A stretch of 64,000 nt of DNA, from contig NZ_CP060139.1 in NCBI RefSeq assembly GCF_014524565.1, positions 62,001-126,000 of the forward strand. Direction: 5' to 3'. Positions 17,967-26,566 of this stretch are shown here, in pieces (the first letter of the stretch is position 1; the number at the start of each line of letters is the position of its first letter). This DNA comes from Croceimicrobium hydrocarbonivorans (GTDB lineage Bacteria; Bacteroidota; Bacteroidia; Flavobacteriales; Schleiferiaceae). The position numbers were made by a program, and so were the translations under genes. Below the pieces are notes generated by a model, which searched no databases, was not told where the DNA came from, and saw only the letters and a list, made by a program, of their open reading frames with translations.

Positions 17967-18010
17967 CGCCCCGCTAAGGGAAAGAGAAATCTTCAAATTC
18001 CCGAAAGCAT

Positions 18011-18083
18011 GGTGCCATAGCTCAGTTGGTAGAGCAAAGGACTGAAAATCCTTGTGTCCCCGGTTCGATTCCTGGTGGCACCA
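18011..18083 (+). tRNA. tRNA-Phe (anticodon GAA)
   Basis: The 73-nt cloverleaf has acceptor GGTGCCA/TGGCACC with discriminator A, D-stem GCTC/GAGC, anticodon stem AAGGA/TCCTT with loop CTGAAAA (anticodon GAA), and T-arm CCCGG-TTCGATT-CCTGG. The CCA tail is not encoded. The T-stem carries one C-T opposition in its middle pair. It is followed by a strong terminator and then a decayed integrase, the usual layout of a tRNA used as an integration site. Confidence 0.95.
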
Positions 18084-18108
18084 CCCAGCATCCTGCAAGG
18101 AAATGCGA

Positions 18109-18142
18109 AAACCTGCAAACGTCTAGTTTGCAGGTTTTTTTT
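18109..18142 (+). terminator. Intrinsic terminator of tRNA-Phe
   Basis: AAACCTGCAAAC, loop GTCTA, GTTTGCAGGTTT with a run of T: a perfect 12-bp stem followed by a U-tract, 26 bp after the tRNA. Confidence 0.9.
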
Positions 18143-18143
18143 A

Positions 18144-18180
18144 TGCAGATGCAACTTTATCGTGCAGATCCGGTGCAGAT
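18144..18180 (+). repeat. Three short TGCAGAT direct repeats after the tRNA terminator
   Basis: TGCAGAT occurs at 18144, 18163 and 18174 (the last two as GTGCAGAT). They lie between the tRNA terminator and the decayed recombinase. They may be recombinase arm-type or core sites, but this is only a guess. A similar triplet (GTGGACG) precedes the integrase fragment at 21.6 kb. Confidence 0.4.
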
Positions 18181-18262
18181 TTTCCCGCATTATTCTCTCG
18201 TAGATTGTAGCTGTTTGAGCTCCTTTACATTTTGAGGGAAAGAAAAGATTTTAATTCTTTGT

Positions 18263-18700
18263 TTACTCGTAAAAAACCTCAACGCAGTAATAATTGAAGC
18301 TCGAAAGCGAAAAATTATAAATGACTATCCTATTCAAAATTTCCCTTTGAACTCGATCGTCCAAGTTGCGCAGTTGAAGAAATACAGAAAATCGAAGCTA
18401 TTAAGCCTAAAAACCTCACCCAGCAGCAAGCTCGATATTTTTTCGTTTTTTGCCGCATTTACATGAATGCATTACGCCGATATCAAAAACCTCAGAAAGG
18501 AGTACTTTCATTAAGAAGAACAAGGTCAATACATCAAAATCCCTCGATAGCAGAATCAGAACCCAACCATTATCCCAGGTTCTACTCTGGTACTTGACTA
18601 TTATTTAGAAAGGACTGGCCTGAGAATAAATAGAAACCTTATGCTGAAGTTAGGCATCTTCCTTTATTCCTTGTTGCTCATTATTGGGATAGATTGACTT
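18263..18700 (+). pseudogene. Decayed tyrosine recombinase (integrase) next to tRNA-Phe
   Basis: Frame fragments read in order as the core of a Bacteroidota phage-type integrase. From 18263: 'LNAVIIEARKRKIINDYPIQNF' (SAM-like core-binding domain). After a frameshift: 'EEIQKIEAIKPKNLTQQQAR' then YFFVFC (start of the catalytic domain). After another shift: 'MHYADIKNLRKEYFH', a stop, 'EEQGQYIKIPR', a stop, then 'PTIIPGSTLVLDYYLE'. The C-terminal H-x-x-R and Tyr boxes are missing. Several stops and frameshifts make it non-functional. It points away from the tRNA and marks the left edge of an old island. From here to the next gene at 18830 I see nothing else. Confidence 0.7.
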
Positions 18701-18829
18701 AAAAACCCATCAAAGCATCTTGAAGGTTCCAACTAAATACAGAACTAGAATTAACAGGAAAAAACCTTAAAATTAATAGTCGTTGATCGATTATGCATTA
18801 ATATCTTGTATTAACAAAACTTAAAAATC

Positions 18830-19651
18830 ATGCCTGAGTTCTTAACCTCGTCACATTTAAATTCAAAAATTGAGTCCATCATAGATAATGCTCAAGACAA
18901 CCTTTTCCTTATAAGTCCCTATATCAAATTTTCACCACCTATTAAAAGACGGTTAGCTGACTTAAAGAACAGGCCCAAAACAAGACTAACAATTGTTTTC
19001 GGTAAAAACAATGATGACCTTTTTAAAAGTATAAATGAGGAGGATTTGGAGTTTCTAAGAACTCTCCCCAATTTAGAGTTAAAGCACGAGGGCGATCTTC
19101 ATGCTAAAGTCTATATGAACGACTCTGAGATTATTCTTTCCTCCATGAATTTGTATGAATATTCTCAGCACAATAACATAGAGTTTGGAGTATACGGTAC
19201 GGCAAAGGGAATTATTAGTAGTTTAAGTTCGTCAATAACAGGATCCACTTCATTCGATCAAGAAGCAGTAAAGTACTTCTGGAGTGTGGTTAAAAATGCC
19301 CGTCTTATTATTGATATTGAACCTCAATTTGAAAAGGGTAGAGTCTTTAGTGCTGATAAGTACAAAAACTCTATCACCAAAGTGGACGAATTAGCCTCTA
19401 GAAAGACTAGTCCTAAAAAATCCTCATCTAACCAGGCCGCTAAAATGGGCTATTGTATTAGGACTGGAATGAGTATACCTTTTAATGTGAAAATGCCTTT
19501 TTCAGATAAGTCTTTTAAATCCTGGGAGCGATTTGGCGATGAAAATTATCCTGAAAAATACTGCCATTTTTCCGGAGAATCATCAGATGGTGAAACCTGT
19601 TTTTCCAGACCAATTTTAAAAAAGAATTGGAAGAAGGCTATGAGTAATTAA
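18830..19651 (+). CDS. Phospholipase D-like domain protein with degenerate zinc ribbon
   Basis: 273 residues. The N-terminal ~165 residues are a PLD-superfamily domain with one HKD half-site 'HAKVYMNDSEIILSSMN' (H-x-K-x4-D, then S-x-N); single-HKD proteins of the Nuc type work as dimers and are often nucleases. The C-terminal part (~205-273) resembles the 'GYCIRCGxxIPFN..PLCxxCYxxW..YCHxCG' zinc ribbon seen on related proteins. Here most cysteines are replaced ('GYCIRTGMSIPFN', 'SDKSFKSW', 'YCHFSGE'), so zinc binding is doubtful. It lies in the island after tRNA-Phe; a nuclease or defence role is possible but unproven. Confidence 0.72.
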   Translation: MPEFLTSSHLNSKIESIIDNAQDNLFLISPYIKFSPPIKRRLADLKNRPKTRLTIVFGKNNDDLFKSINEEDLEFLRTLPNLELKHEGDLHAKVYMNDSEIILSSMNLYEYSQHNNIEFGVYGTAKGIISSLSSSITGSTSFDQEAVKYFWSVVKNARLIIDIEPQFEKGRVFSADKYKNSITKVDELASRKTSPKKSSSNQAAKMGYCIRTGMSIPFNVKMPFSDKSFKSWERFGDENYPEKYCHFSGESSDGETCFSRPILKKNWKKAMSN

Positions 19652-19733
19652 ATGTATTAACCTGAGGTTATTCCTTTAATTTCAGACTAGGGTTTAATTA
19701 CACTTTATATTAAAAGGTACTTAAATAAATGTA

Positions 19734-20489
19734 ATGACAGAAAAAGAACGGATCTTGATGCTTTCTGGATTGGCTCTAGTTATAACAGCTATATATATCA
19801 AATCCAAATGGATAGATAAACAAAGACGGCTTGCCGATGCAAACTCTTATCTATTCGAGACGAATAACTATTTGACAGAGTATATACAAGGCTTAAGTAG
19901 GCATTTTTCTAACAAAATTCTTGGCAGAAGTTTGGATTTAAAAGGTGCTGAGAAGTTTGATGACACAGTTGAAATTCCTTCCTACCCTTTCCTAGTCGAC
20001 CCGGATAAAATTGAACTTAAAGATTTGATTTTATATCTGTATCAAGTTATTAGAGAGGAATTACATTGCATGACATTAGGAAAGAGTTTCTTTAGCACAT
20101 ACATCGCTCCACCGCCCCTGCACTTACACCCTCAAATCAAATATAAAGGAATAGACAGGGAGAATGCTTGGATGTATCTGAACAGAAAAGTGGAATTCTT
20201 AATTCTTGAGCTTTACTACCATCGGCTGAAGAATGGCAGAATGACTGAAAACGCTGATTTAATTATAGCTTACGAATGGGTGTCAATAAATCAACATTGG
20301 CATGGAGAGGGTAACTTTTTTGGAGCCGATATAGAGCACTTTACTTTAGATTCCTTAATTGACTTAGAAAACAAAAACTTTGAAGTAGATCCTGATGAGT
20401 TTTTTTTTGAAATATGTAGCGGAGCACGAATAGATAGAGACCAATTCGCAGAAGAAATAAAACCACATTTTAGAGGGCTGATTAACTAA
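19734..20489 (+). CDS. Island-encoded hypothetical protein with an N-terminal membrane anchor
   Basis: 251 residues. One hydrophobic helix near the N-terminus ('LMLSGLALVITAIYIKS') is followed by a soluble, mostly helical, acidic domain rich in Tyr and Trp. No family motif is recognised. It is 82 bp after the PLD-like gene on the same strand, in AT-rich sequence, and may belong to the same accessory unit. Confidence 0.6.
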   Translation: MTEKERILMLSGLALVITAIYIKSKWIDKQRRLADANSYLFETNNYLTEYIQGLSRHFSNKILGRSLDLKGAEKFDDTVEIPSYPFLVDPDKIELKDLILYLYQVIREELHCMTLGKSFFSTYIAPPPLHLHPQIKYKGIDRENAWMYLNRKVEFLILELYYHRLKNGRMTENADLIIAYEWVSINQHWHGEGNFFGADIEHFTLDSLIDLENKNFEVDPDEFFFEICSGARIDRDQFAEEIKPHFRGLIN

Positions 20490-20771
20490 AAAGCTACCTC
20501 AGGATAAACTAACTGAAGGGGACCTTACTGAATTATTCTAAAAGCTCTTTTAGTCTTAATTAATTACTACTTAGTTTCCCCATTAGCCGTCTCCTTAATC
20601 TCCTTAAAGCTACTTAATCCCGATTTTTGGTTTTCAAAAATTTCTGTCGCCAAAATCTCTAATTCTGGAAGATTGAATAAATTGGTTAAACTTTAGTCTT
20701 TTATCCAGAAAATATCTAGGCTATAATCCATTATTTCTGGTTTACAATTCTCTTGATTATAACCATACTTG

Positions 20772-21110
20772 ATGATTAAGCAGATTAAGCAGACTATCCA
20801 CCCTTTCCTCCTCCTCTGGATCTTCGCTATCCTCTTCCCCCTCTTCAGTTTAAGCAATTTAGAAGACGATGGATGGACCATCAATTTGCATGACACGTAT
20901 TATGTGATCAGTCAAAAGGAGATTATTATCCTTCATTCTGTTTACTTGATTCTTAGCGGTGGACTGTATTGGCTTATGCGGAAAAGGAAACTTATCAATG
21001 GCCTCAGCATTTTTCATGTACTGGCCTGTTTCCTTATTCCCATGTATTTAATGCTCATGAATCGCAATAAATGGGATCCTTCCACACATGCCTTAATTTA
21101 TAAGCTCTAA
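20772..21110 (+). CDS. Small membrane protein with HDTYYVI motif (intact copy)
   Basis: 112 residues from the ATG at 20772 (a TTG precedes it in frame). Three hydrophobic helices; the loop after the first reads 'NLHDTYYVISQKEIIILHSV'. HDTYYV also occurs in helix X of haem-copper oxidase subunit I, but here no second histidine follows in the oxidase pattern, so a haem role is not supported. The gene ends convergently against a truncated histidine kinase fragment. A 5'-truncated copy lies at 26.6-26.9 kb. Function unknown. Confidence 0.6.
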   Translation: MIKQIKQTIHPFLLLWIFAILFPLFSLSNLEDDGWTINLHDTYYVISQKEIIILHSVYLILSGGLYWLMRKRKLINGLSIFHVLACFLIPMYLMLMNRNKWDPSTHALIYKL

Positions 21111-21500
21111 TAAACGCAATTGCCCTTCTCATCTGGCTTTTAGCTCAGGTAGGCTTTGTAATCAATTTGCTTTTGGGTTTCTGGAAAAACGCTATCCTGG
21201 AAGAAAACACCTAGGCCATTTCGGCCAATTGCGGCAATACGATAATAAAACGAGAACCTTTGCCTGGTTCGCTTTCGATGCGCAATTCGCCATGATTGTC
21301 GCGCAGGTAATTTAAGGAGGAACTAATGCCAAAGCCAGTGCCTAATTCATCATGAGTGCCCTTGGTGCTAAACCACTTTTCGGGATTCAAAACGGTCTCG
21401 ATAGTTTCATTATTCATCCCTACCCCACTATCCGCTACCACCGTATGGAGTTTACCGTCTTTCACCTCGGTGTATACATGTATCTCTCCTCCATCCGGAA
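20807..21500 (+). repeat. Left copy of ~690-bp direct repeat
   Basis: Base-by-base comparison with 26567-27260 (constant offset 5760, no indels) shows roughly 45 mismatches, about 93% identity. This copy holds the whole 3' part of the HDTYYV gene but only the last ~97 codons of the histidine kinase. Similarity stops abruptly after TCCGGA at about 21500. Confidence 0.9.
21211..21500 (-). pseudogene. Histidine kinase fragment (catalytic ATPase end only)
   Basis: Read on the minus strand, it holds the N-box-distal half of an HATPase_c domain: 'PDGGEIHVYTEVKDGKLHTV', 'VADSGVGMNNETIETVL', 'GTGFGISSSLNYLRDNHGEL' and '..VLPQLAEMA'. It matches the C-terminus of the intact kinase at 26971-27897 with a few substitutions. 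Everything upstream (HisKA, membrane part) is missing at the repeat boundary. No start codon of its own is convincing. Confidence 0.85.
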
Positions 21501-21571
21501 AACACTGGGTTTCTCTTTTTTAGTCTGTGGTTCACGTTTTTATTAACCTGGCCGCCTTTTCTCATCTTTTT

Positions 21572-21614
21572 GTGGACGATGTGTGGACGGCCATAATTTA
21601 AATTGTGGACGATG
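21572..21614 (+). repeat. GTGGACG direct repeats in front of the integrase fragment
   Basis: GTGGACGATG at 21572-21581, GTGGACGG at 21583-21590 and GTGGACGATG again at 21605-21614, the last running into the ATG at 21612. Such tandem sites next to an integrase start could be recombinase-binding arms or the element's att site (inference). Confidence 0.4.
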
Positions 21615-22151
21615 CAGAAAATCACGTTCTCCCTAAGACCGCGGGCAGAAAAGCGCGCCGACGGCACATCGCTTGTGTACATTATTCTTCGAATTGATGG
21701 CAGGCGAAAAGACTATTCCACTAACCAGCACATCCCTTTAAAGAATTGGGATAAGGAAAAACAAGCTCTGGCTGATGGTAAGGGCTTATCACGACTAGAG
21801 GCACTGGAAAAAATGAAGGTGTTGGAGCTAATCCGTGAGAAATGCCAACAGATCATTAATGACACCTACCTATCAGGTCTAGCTCTATCTCATGAGCTCT
21901 TTGAAAGAAAGCTCAATACCAATAATGAGCTTTTTGAGCTAGGTCGCTTCATGACAGATTTCATTGAACGCAATCCTGATAATGGGGGACTTACAGATCC
22001 AGCGAAGGTCTCTTACTTTCTTACCTTCTTTGTTTGTCAACTTGCGCATGAAATAGAAGACCAGGACGATAACTTCTTTTCGAATGAAGGTGTGCAGACG
22101 ATAATGACATTGGAGCACTTTTTACTGCAGTGGAAAACAGTGATCTCCTAA
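21612..22151 (+). CDS. Truncated integrase: arm DNA-binding domain with unrelated C-terminal tail
   Basis: 179 residues from the ATG at 21612. Residues 1-100 are the arm DNA-binding domain of Bacteroidota tyrosine recombinases ('MQKITFSLRPRAEKRADGTS', 'LRIDGRRKDYSTNQHIPLKN', then WDKEKQ). The SAM-like core-binding and catalytic domains (R..H-x-x-R..Y) are absent. The tail 'FELGRFMTDFIERNPDNGGL' onward does not resemble them. It is followed by a clean terminator, so it may be a real short gene, for example a site-binding regulator, rather than a random break. It sits just inside the left 690-bp repeat. Confidence 0.65.
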   Translation: MQKITFSLRPRAEKRADGTSLVYIILRIDGRRKDYSTNQHIPLKNWDKEKQALADGKGLSRLEALEKMKVLELIREKCQQIINDTYLSGLALSHELFERKLNTNNELFELGRFMTDFIERNPDNGGLTDPAKVSYFLTFFVCQLAHEIEDQDDNFFSNEGVQTIMTLEHFLLQWKTVIS

Positions 22152-22156
22152 ATTTA

Positions 22157-22190
22157 ACAGCCCTGGCATTTCTGCCAGGGCTGTCTTTTT
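22157..22190 (+). terminator. Intrinsic terminator after the integrase fragment
   Basis: ACAGCCCTGGCA, loop TTTC, TGCCAGGGCTGT, then CTTTTT: a perfect 12-bp stem with a U-tract, six bases after the stop at 22151. Confidence 0.9.
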
Positions 22191-22245
22191 ATAAACAACA
22201 ATTTTTTCTCAATCTAAGATCGATCTAATTTTAGGGTTAGAGGGC

Positions 22246-23757
22246 TTACCTCTTAACAATCTTCCGAAGTGCTCGATTCTCACCAAAACTTATAAGAACA
22301 TAATACACCCCTGAATTCAATTGCGGAAGATCAATTTGATATGAATCGGTTTTAGTTTCAATATTATACTCACCAACTTCTTTCCCATCAAGACCATATA
22401 TCAAAACCTGATATTTTTGAGAACGACAAGCCACGTTTAGTTTGTGCTCAACCATTGTTGGGTAAATATCCACCACCGGCTGAATGACTGACTCTGAGTG
22501 CAAATAATGATTGCCTTGTGGGTCGATATACACAATTCTACCCCTCTTGCCGTCAAAATTAACTCTTAAGTTTAGAATGACTCCCCCATCTGGGAGAGGT
22601 ATTAAATCTAGAAACCGGGTATCTAAAAAACCTGATTTGGCCGAGTCCGTGATAACCCTTTCATATATCATCTGGTCATCTTCATATAAGCGAATCTTTT
22701 GCACTAACATCACAAAACCCTCCGTGCGAGATCCAGACACGGTGTCCACATAATCATACTCCTCTTCATAGACACTAAATCTTCCTCGAGAGTAAAAACG
22801 ATTATAGTGATCTGGATTGTATTGTAAAGTATCTGGATTATAGGTCAGTGAATCAACTTTTAAACTATCTACAATATTACCGGTCAGCAGGTCCCTCTTA
22901 TAAATAGTCCTATCCAAGGTATTATTAGAGTTGAAATGAACCTTACTTTCAATTAAGGTAAAATCTTCATAATCGATGTTTGGCTCAATTCCCCAATCTC
23001 TAAATGACGATATCGGTTTCAAACTATCTATCAGAAATAAGGCATATTTGGATTGAAACTCAATAAAAGTTCCAAAAGAATCTCGTCTTCCAAAATCAAG
23101 GTAAACAACCGAGGTATCGGACTTACGCCAATGAGGTCCTTCAAGATAAACACTTAACAATTCATAAGTACTATCTACGCCCATTTTAAAGGCCATGTCT
23201 GCACTATCTAAGGTCATTATAGTGTCTCCGTTGAGAGTAGCTAGGGCATTCAGCTCATTGCGAATTGGATTGTATAACCAAAATGCCCCTAAGGAATTGA
23301 CAAAAATATCCTTGCCATAAAAATTTGGCACTAAGAACGAACCGCTGGTAGACCATAAGCCTTGATGATCAAATGATCTTCTAAATTCTAAATGTTTGGA
23401 TAGAGCATTTTGATAACCAATAAACTGAGAAGTACTATCCCTAGACACAGCATAATACCCGTCATTAGTCCAAGAACAGCCTACAGGAACACTAGCAGCA
23501 CCACTGCCCTGAAGCGGAACTGAGTCAATTTTACTTCCGGAAGAGATCTCATACTCACTTAACACGGGATAAAACACACCGCTGGGTCGAACTGTAATTA
23601 CCGTACCCACCTGTAATAAGGTATCCCCTGAATTATGCACTGTAAAAACAGCGCTATTTTGGGATCCTGTATACGTATCACTAGCGGTAATTGTCCACTG
23701 TGCTTGGGCGCTAAACCCTATTAAAAAGATATAGATAAAAAGGAAACACCCTTTCAT
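22246..23757 (-). CDS. Secreted protein with T9SS sorting domain, function unknown (cassette gene 2)
   Basis: 503 residues with a signal peptide ('MKGCFLFIYIFLIGFSAQAQ'). An early segment 'SDTYTGSQNSAVFTVHNSGD' looks like a small beta-sandwich. The middle is rich in Asp/Tyr/Ser without known motifs. The C-terminus is a T9SS type A domain ('VVDIYPTMVEHKLNVACRSQ', 'LNSGVYYVLISFGENRALRK'). It is five bases downstream of the 883-residue gene, so the two form an operon, and it lies inside the 690-bp repeat pair. General layout resembles the T9SS protein at 5702-7171. Confidence 0.75.
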   Translation of the reverse strand: MKGCFLFIYIFLIGFSAQAQWTITASDTYTGSQNSAVFTVHNSGDTLLQVGTVITVRPSGVFYPVLSEYEISSGSKIDSVPLQGSGAASVPVGCSWTNDGYYAVSRDSTSQFIGYQNALSKHLEFRRSFDHQGLWSTSGSFLVPNFYGKDIFVNSLGAFWLYNPIRNELNALATLNGDTIMTLDSADMAFKMGVDSTYELLSVYLEGPHWRKSDTSVVYLDFGRRDSFGTFIEFQSKYALFLIDSLKPISSFRDWGIEPNIDYEDFTLIESKVHFNSNNTLDRTIYKRDLLTGNIVDSLKVDSLTYNPDTLQYNPDHYNRFYSRGRFSVYEEEYDYVDTVSGSRTEGFVMLVQKIRLYEDDQMIYERVITDSAKSGFLDTRFLDLIPLPDGGVILNLRVNFDGKRGRIVYIDPQGNHYLHSESVIQPVVDIYPTMVEHKLNVACRSQKYQVLIYGLDGKEVGEYNIETKTDSYQIDLPQLNSGVYYVLISFGENRALRKIVKR

Positions 23758-23762
23758 GGTAT

Positions 23763-26414
23763 TTAATTTAAAATAACTCTGAAACTAGTTGAATTGCTTC
23801 CATGTTCAATTTTCAACATAAATAACCCCTTTAAATGAGAGGGTAAGTTAACTGTATTATCTGCAGGAACTGGACCTGAAAGTAAAACTCTTCCTGAAAC
23901 ATCGATTAAACTGAAAAAAGCAACCTCTTTTTTATTGTTTAAACCAGAAATCTTTAACTGTCCATTACTTGGGTTAGGGTATACGCTCAATCCCGCACTT
24001 GAAGAGTTTTGTTCCTCAATACTTATTTGGGTACTACATCCAGAAACTAAGCCATAGTTAGAAAATGAGCTATTACTTGTATGGCAACTATAATCAAACC
24101 AAGCGTGAGCTACAACTTCACTGTTTGTTCCACATGATATGCATGTTGAACTCAAGTTTTGAAGCTGATCTACATATGCTTGTTCAGCCCTATTGTAGGA
24201 ATTTGCACCACCCAGCCAGTTCCCGAGCTTGTTGGCACCCACATCCGAGCATACAGTTTCTTCGTTTGACTGTAGGTTGATGTAATAAAATGTACTAGAG
24301 TTTTTTGATAGATTAGCCTTATTCGAATAGGCTTGCAATCGCTTTAACCAATCTGAATTGCTTAAAGTGGAATTAGGTGAAGAAACATCAAAATTTGGAA
24401 CAAGATTACCGCCACTAGTCATGAAATGCTTGGAATTACTTGCATCTCTATAGTTTACTAAAAACGTATAGTCTACTAAAGGTAAGAAATGCTCTACTAA
24501 GCCTTCTCGATGTTGCATTACTGGGTCTGAACCTGTAAGTGTAGTTAAAGTACCTAATCCGTTTGCATTACTGTTGTAGTCATAATAAGTTGCATTTGTA
24601 AATCCAGAATTCTTTAGATAGCTTATATAGTCAAAAGAAGCCCACCAGTTTGCATTATTTGGCAATTGAGTATTTATCTCTTCTAAAAGTGTCTCATGAT
24701 CCTTAGTTAGGTGCCAGAAATAGTGATTCTTTTTATTATCAGTCCCAGAAGGATATGGATTTGATGACCAATTAAACCCATAGTCCGAGTTATTCAAAAC
24801 ACTTAGAGGAACAAATCCAGAGTAATTGCTATTATTTCCCCAAAACTCGTGCTCAAGCATAATGTAATTTATTTTACCGGCAAAATTTGTGTTATTCTGG
24901 GTTACCCCTTTCATTATGTCTGTTAAGTTTCTTACTTTATCAATTTCAGGCCCCACTATGAAACCTACCTTTATTTGAGCTCCTAATAAGGCATTTAAAA
25001 AAACATCTAAATCGTCTTTTACATCTTGTATTGAAGGATTGGTAGGATGGTATATTTTGTCAACATCATATAAAAATACGGTATTGATGTTATGAGTTGA
25101 ACATGTTGAGATAATCGCATTATAGTTTAAAAGGTTATCAGGTGTGTCTTGATCATTGTCATCAACCAAATCATCAATAAATAAAATTCTGGGGAAGTCA
25201 CAAGATGCCTGGACTACTCCTAGTTTAGTTGTTATTCCCCCCAAATATGCATTACCGCTAGTAGTTATACCATACTCTGTATTGTAGCCTGCGAAAAATG
25301 CCTTAGTTTCAGTTGCGTCAATCATTAAGGAACTTAGCCTATCTGAATTGATGCCTCCAAATGTTTCTTCGAGATCTGTTTGCCAGTTATTGTCAAAATG
25401 ATGAATATAACAATCATAGCTACCCTCTCCTTCATTATTTCTAACACCTGCTGCAATTAAGCCATCCACGGTCTCTACTAAATCTCTAAATTTTTCTACG
25501 CCCGCCTGACCAAATGACTCTGACTGGCTAAATGCTAATGAAGGGGTTATTTCTAGTAAATAAGAATTAATATCATCCTCATCATCCACAGTATATCCCG
25601 CACCAATAATATTACCCGAAGATGACTCCTCTATCAAACCGTAAATACGAGTCTCTTGCTCTGAGACAAAGTCATTCTGATTAATAATAACTCCTGAAGT
25701 ATTGAATTCTACAGCCTCAGGCGACTTAGTGTAGTAACTGTAGGGCATTATCACCAACGAGCTGGACGTCAGAAGTAATTCACTAGCCCATTGCCCATGC
25801 CCTTGAGTGTAGTATGAATCTGAGATCCATATTAAATTGCCACCTAAGTCATATTTTGCAATTTGATTTGAAACCCTTCCAGAAGGATCTCTTCTATTGT
25901 ATAGCGCATAAATGTGTTCCGCTCCGTCATAATGGATATCTACAGGGGCCACTCCTTCATCCTCAAACATTAAAGTGTCTCTCCACTCCATTAAACCTGT
26001 AGCTACCTCAAGCATGTAGACTACCATAAAATCATTTGGCTGAACGGAATCTTGAATCCAACTACTACTTGAGTGAACGCATATAGCCATATATTCGGAA
26101 TTAATGTCCGTTACCCCAGTTGCAACTTCATCCTTTTCTCCAGATCCATAGAATATCTTGTAGTTTTTTCTACCTAGATTATCTATATACCATATGGTTG
26201 CATCTTTAGTAACACCTTCCGTGTTAACATCAGTCCAGCCTGTAACTAAATAATCTTGTTGAGAAGAGCATATATCTATCGCTTCTTCATCTGTCGAACC
26301 TCCGTATAACTGCTCAAAAAACCCACCTAATTTTTGCCCTAGGTGCTCTTGGGAAATCAAAGAATACGGGCCAAAGAGAATAGTCAAAAGACAAATTAAT
26401 CTAAATATTTTCAT
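23763..26414 (-). CDS. Large secreted protein with T9SS sorting domain, propeller-like plus unknown middle domain
   Basis: 883 residues with a signal peptide. Residues ~25-400 contain repeated 'GGSTDEEAIDICSSQQDYLV'-type units that resemble the beta-propeller repeats of Bacteroidota surface proteins. Residues ~400-790 form a different domain with 'ILFIDDLVDDNDQD', 'NINTVFLYDVDKIYHP', 'KVGFIVGPEIDKV' and 'INYIMLEHEFW', alternating hydrophobic strands and acidic loops that could be a TIM-barrel hydrolase fold (weak). The end is a type A sorting domain ('LSVYPNPSNGQLKISG'). First gene of the two-gene cassette operon; the AT-rich 150 bp before it should hold its promoter. Confidence 0.75.
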   Translation of the reverse strand: MKIFRLICLLTILFGPYSLISQEHLGQKLGGFFEQLYGGSTDEEAIDICSSQQDYLVTGWTDVNTEGVTKDATIWYIDNLGRKNYKIFYGSGEKDEVATGVTDINSEYMAICVHSSSSWIQDSVQPNDFMVVYMLEVATGLMEWRDTLMFEDEGVAPVDIHYDGAEHIYALYNRRDPSGRVSNQIAKYDLGGNLIWISDSYYTQGHGQWASELLLTSSSLVIMPYSYYTKSPEAVEFNTSGVIINQNDFVSEQETRIYGLIEESSSGNIIGAGYTVDDEDDINSYLLEITPSLAFSQSESFGQAGVEKFRDLVETVDGLIAAGVRNNEGEGSYDCYIHHFDNNWQTDLEETFGGINSDRLSSLMIDATETKAFFAGYNTEYGITTSGNAYLGGITTKLGVVQASCDFPRILFIDDLVDDNDQDTPDNLLNYNAIISTCSTHNINTVFLYDVDKIYHPTNPSIQDVKDDLDVFLNALLGAQIKVGFIVGPEIDKVRNLTDIMKGVTQNNTNFAGKINYIMLEHEFWGNNSNYSGFVPLSVLNNSDYGFNWSSNPYPSGTDNKKNHYFWHLTKDHETLLEEINTQLPNNANWWASFDYISYLKNSGFTNATYYDYNSNANGLGTLTTLTGSDPVMQHREGLVEHFLPLVDYTFLVNYRDASNSKHFMTSGGNLVPNFDVSSPNSTLSNSDWLKRLQAYSNKANLSKNSSTFYYINLQSNEETVCSDVGANKLGNWLGGANSYNRAEQAYVDQLQNLSSTCISCGTNSEVVAHAWFDYSCHTSNSSFSNYGLVSGCSTQISIEEQNSSSAGLSVYPNPSNGQLKISGLNNKKEVAFFSLIDVSGRVLLSGPVPADNTVNLPSHLKGLFMLKIEHGSNSTSFRVILN

Positions 26415-26566
26415 TACCTAAGTTTGTTTATTTCTCCAAATTTAGCCAAGCTAAACACTCAACAAACTGTTTTACAGTAATTTAATACACATTTTTTTAT
26501 TGAATTATAATAATACCAAGATCAGTATTATTATAATTTCCGAGACAAATTAGAAAACAGCACCTA

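Noticed and set aside
20869-20960. HDTYYV motif read as a cytochrome oxidase subunit I fragment
   Set aside because: The following residues do not keep the second histidine or helix pattern of the oxidase, and the protein is a complete small ORF with its own start and stop.
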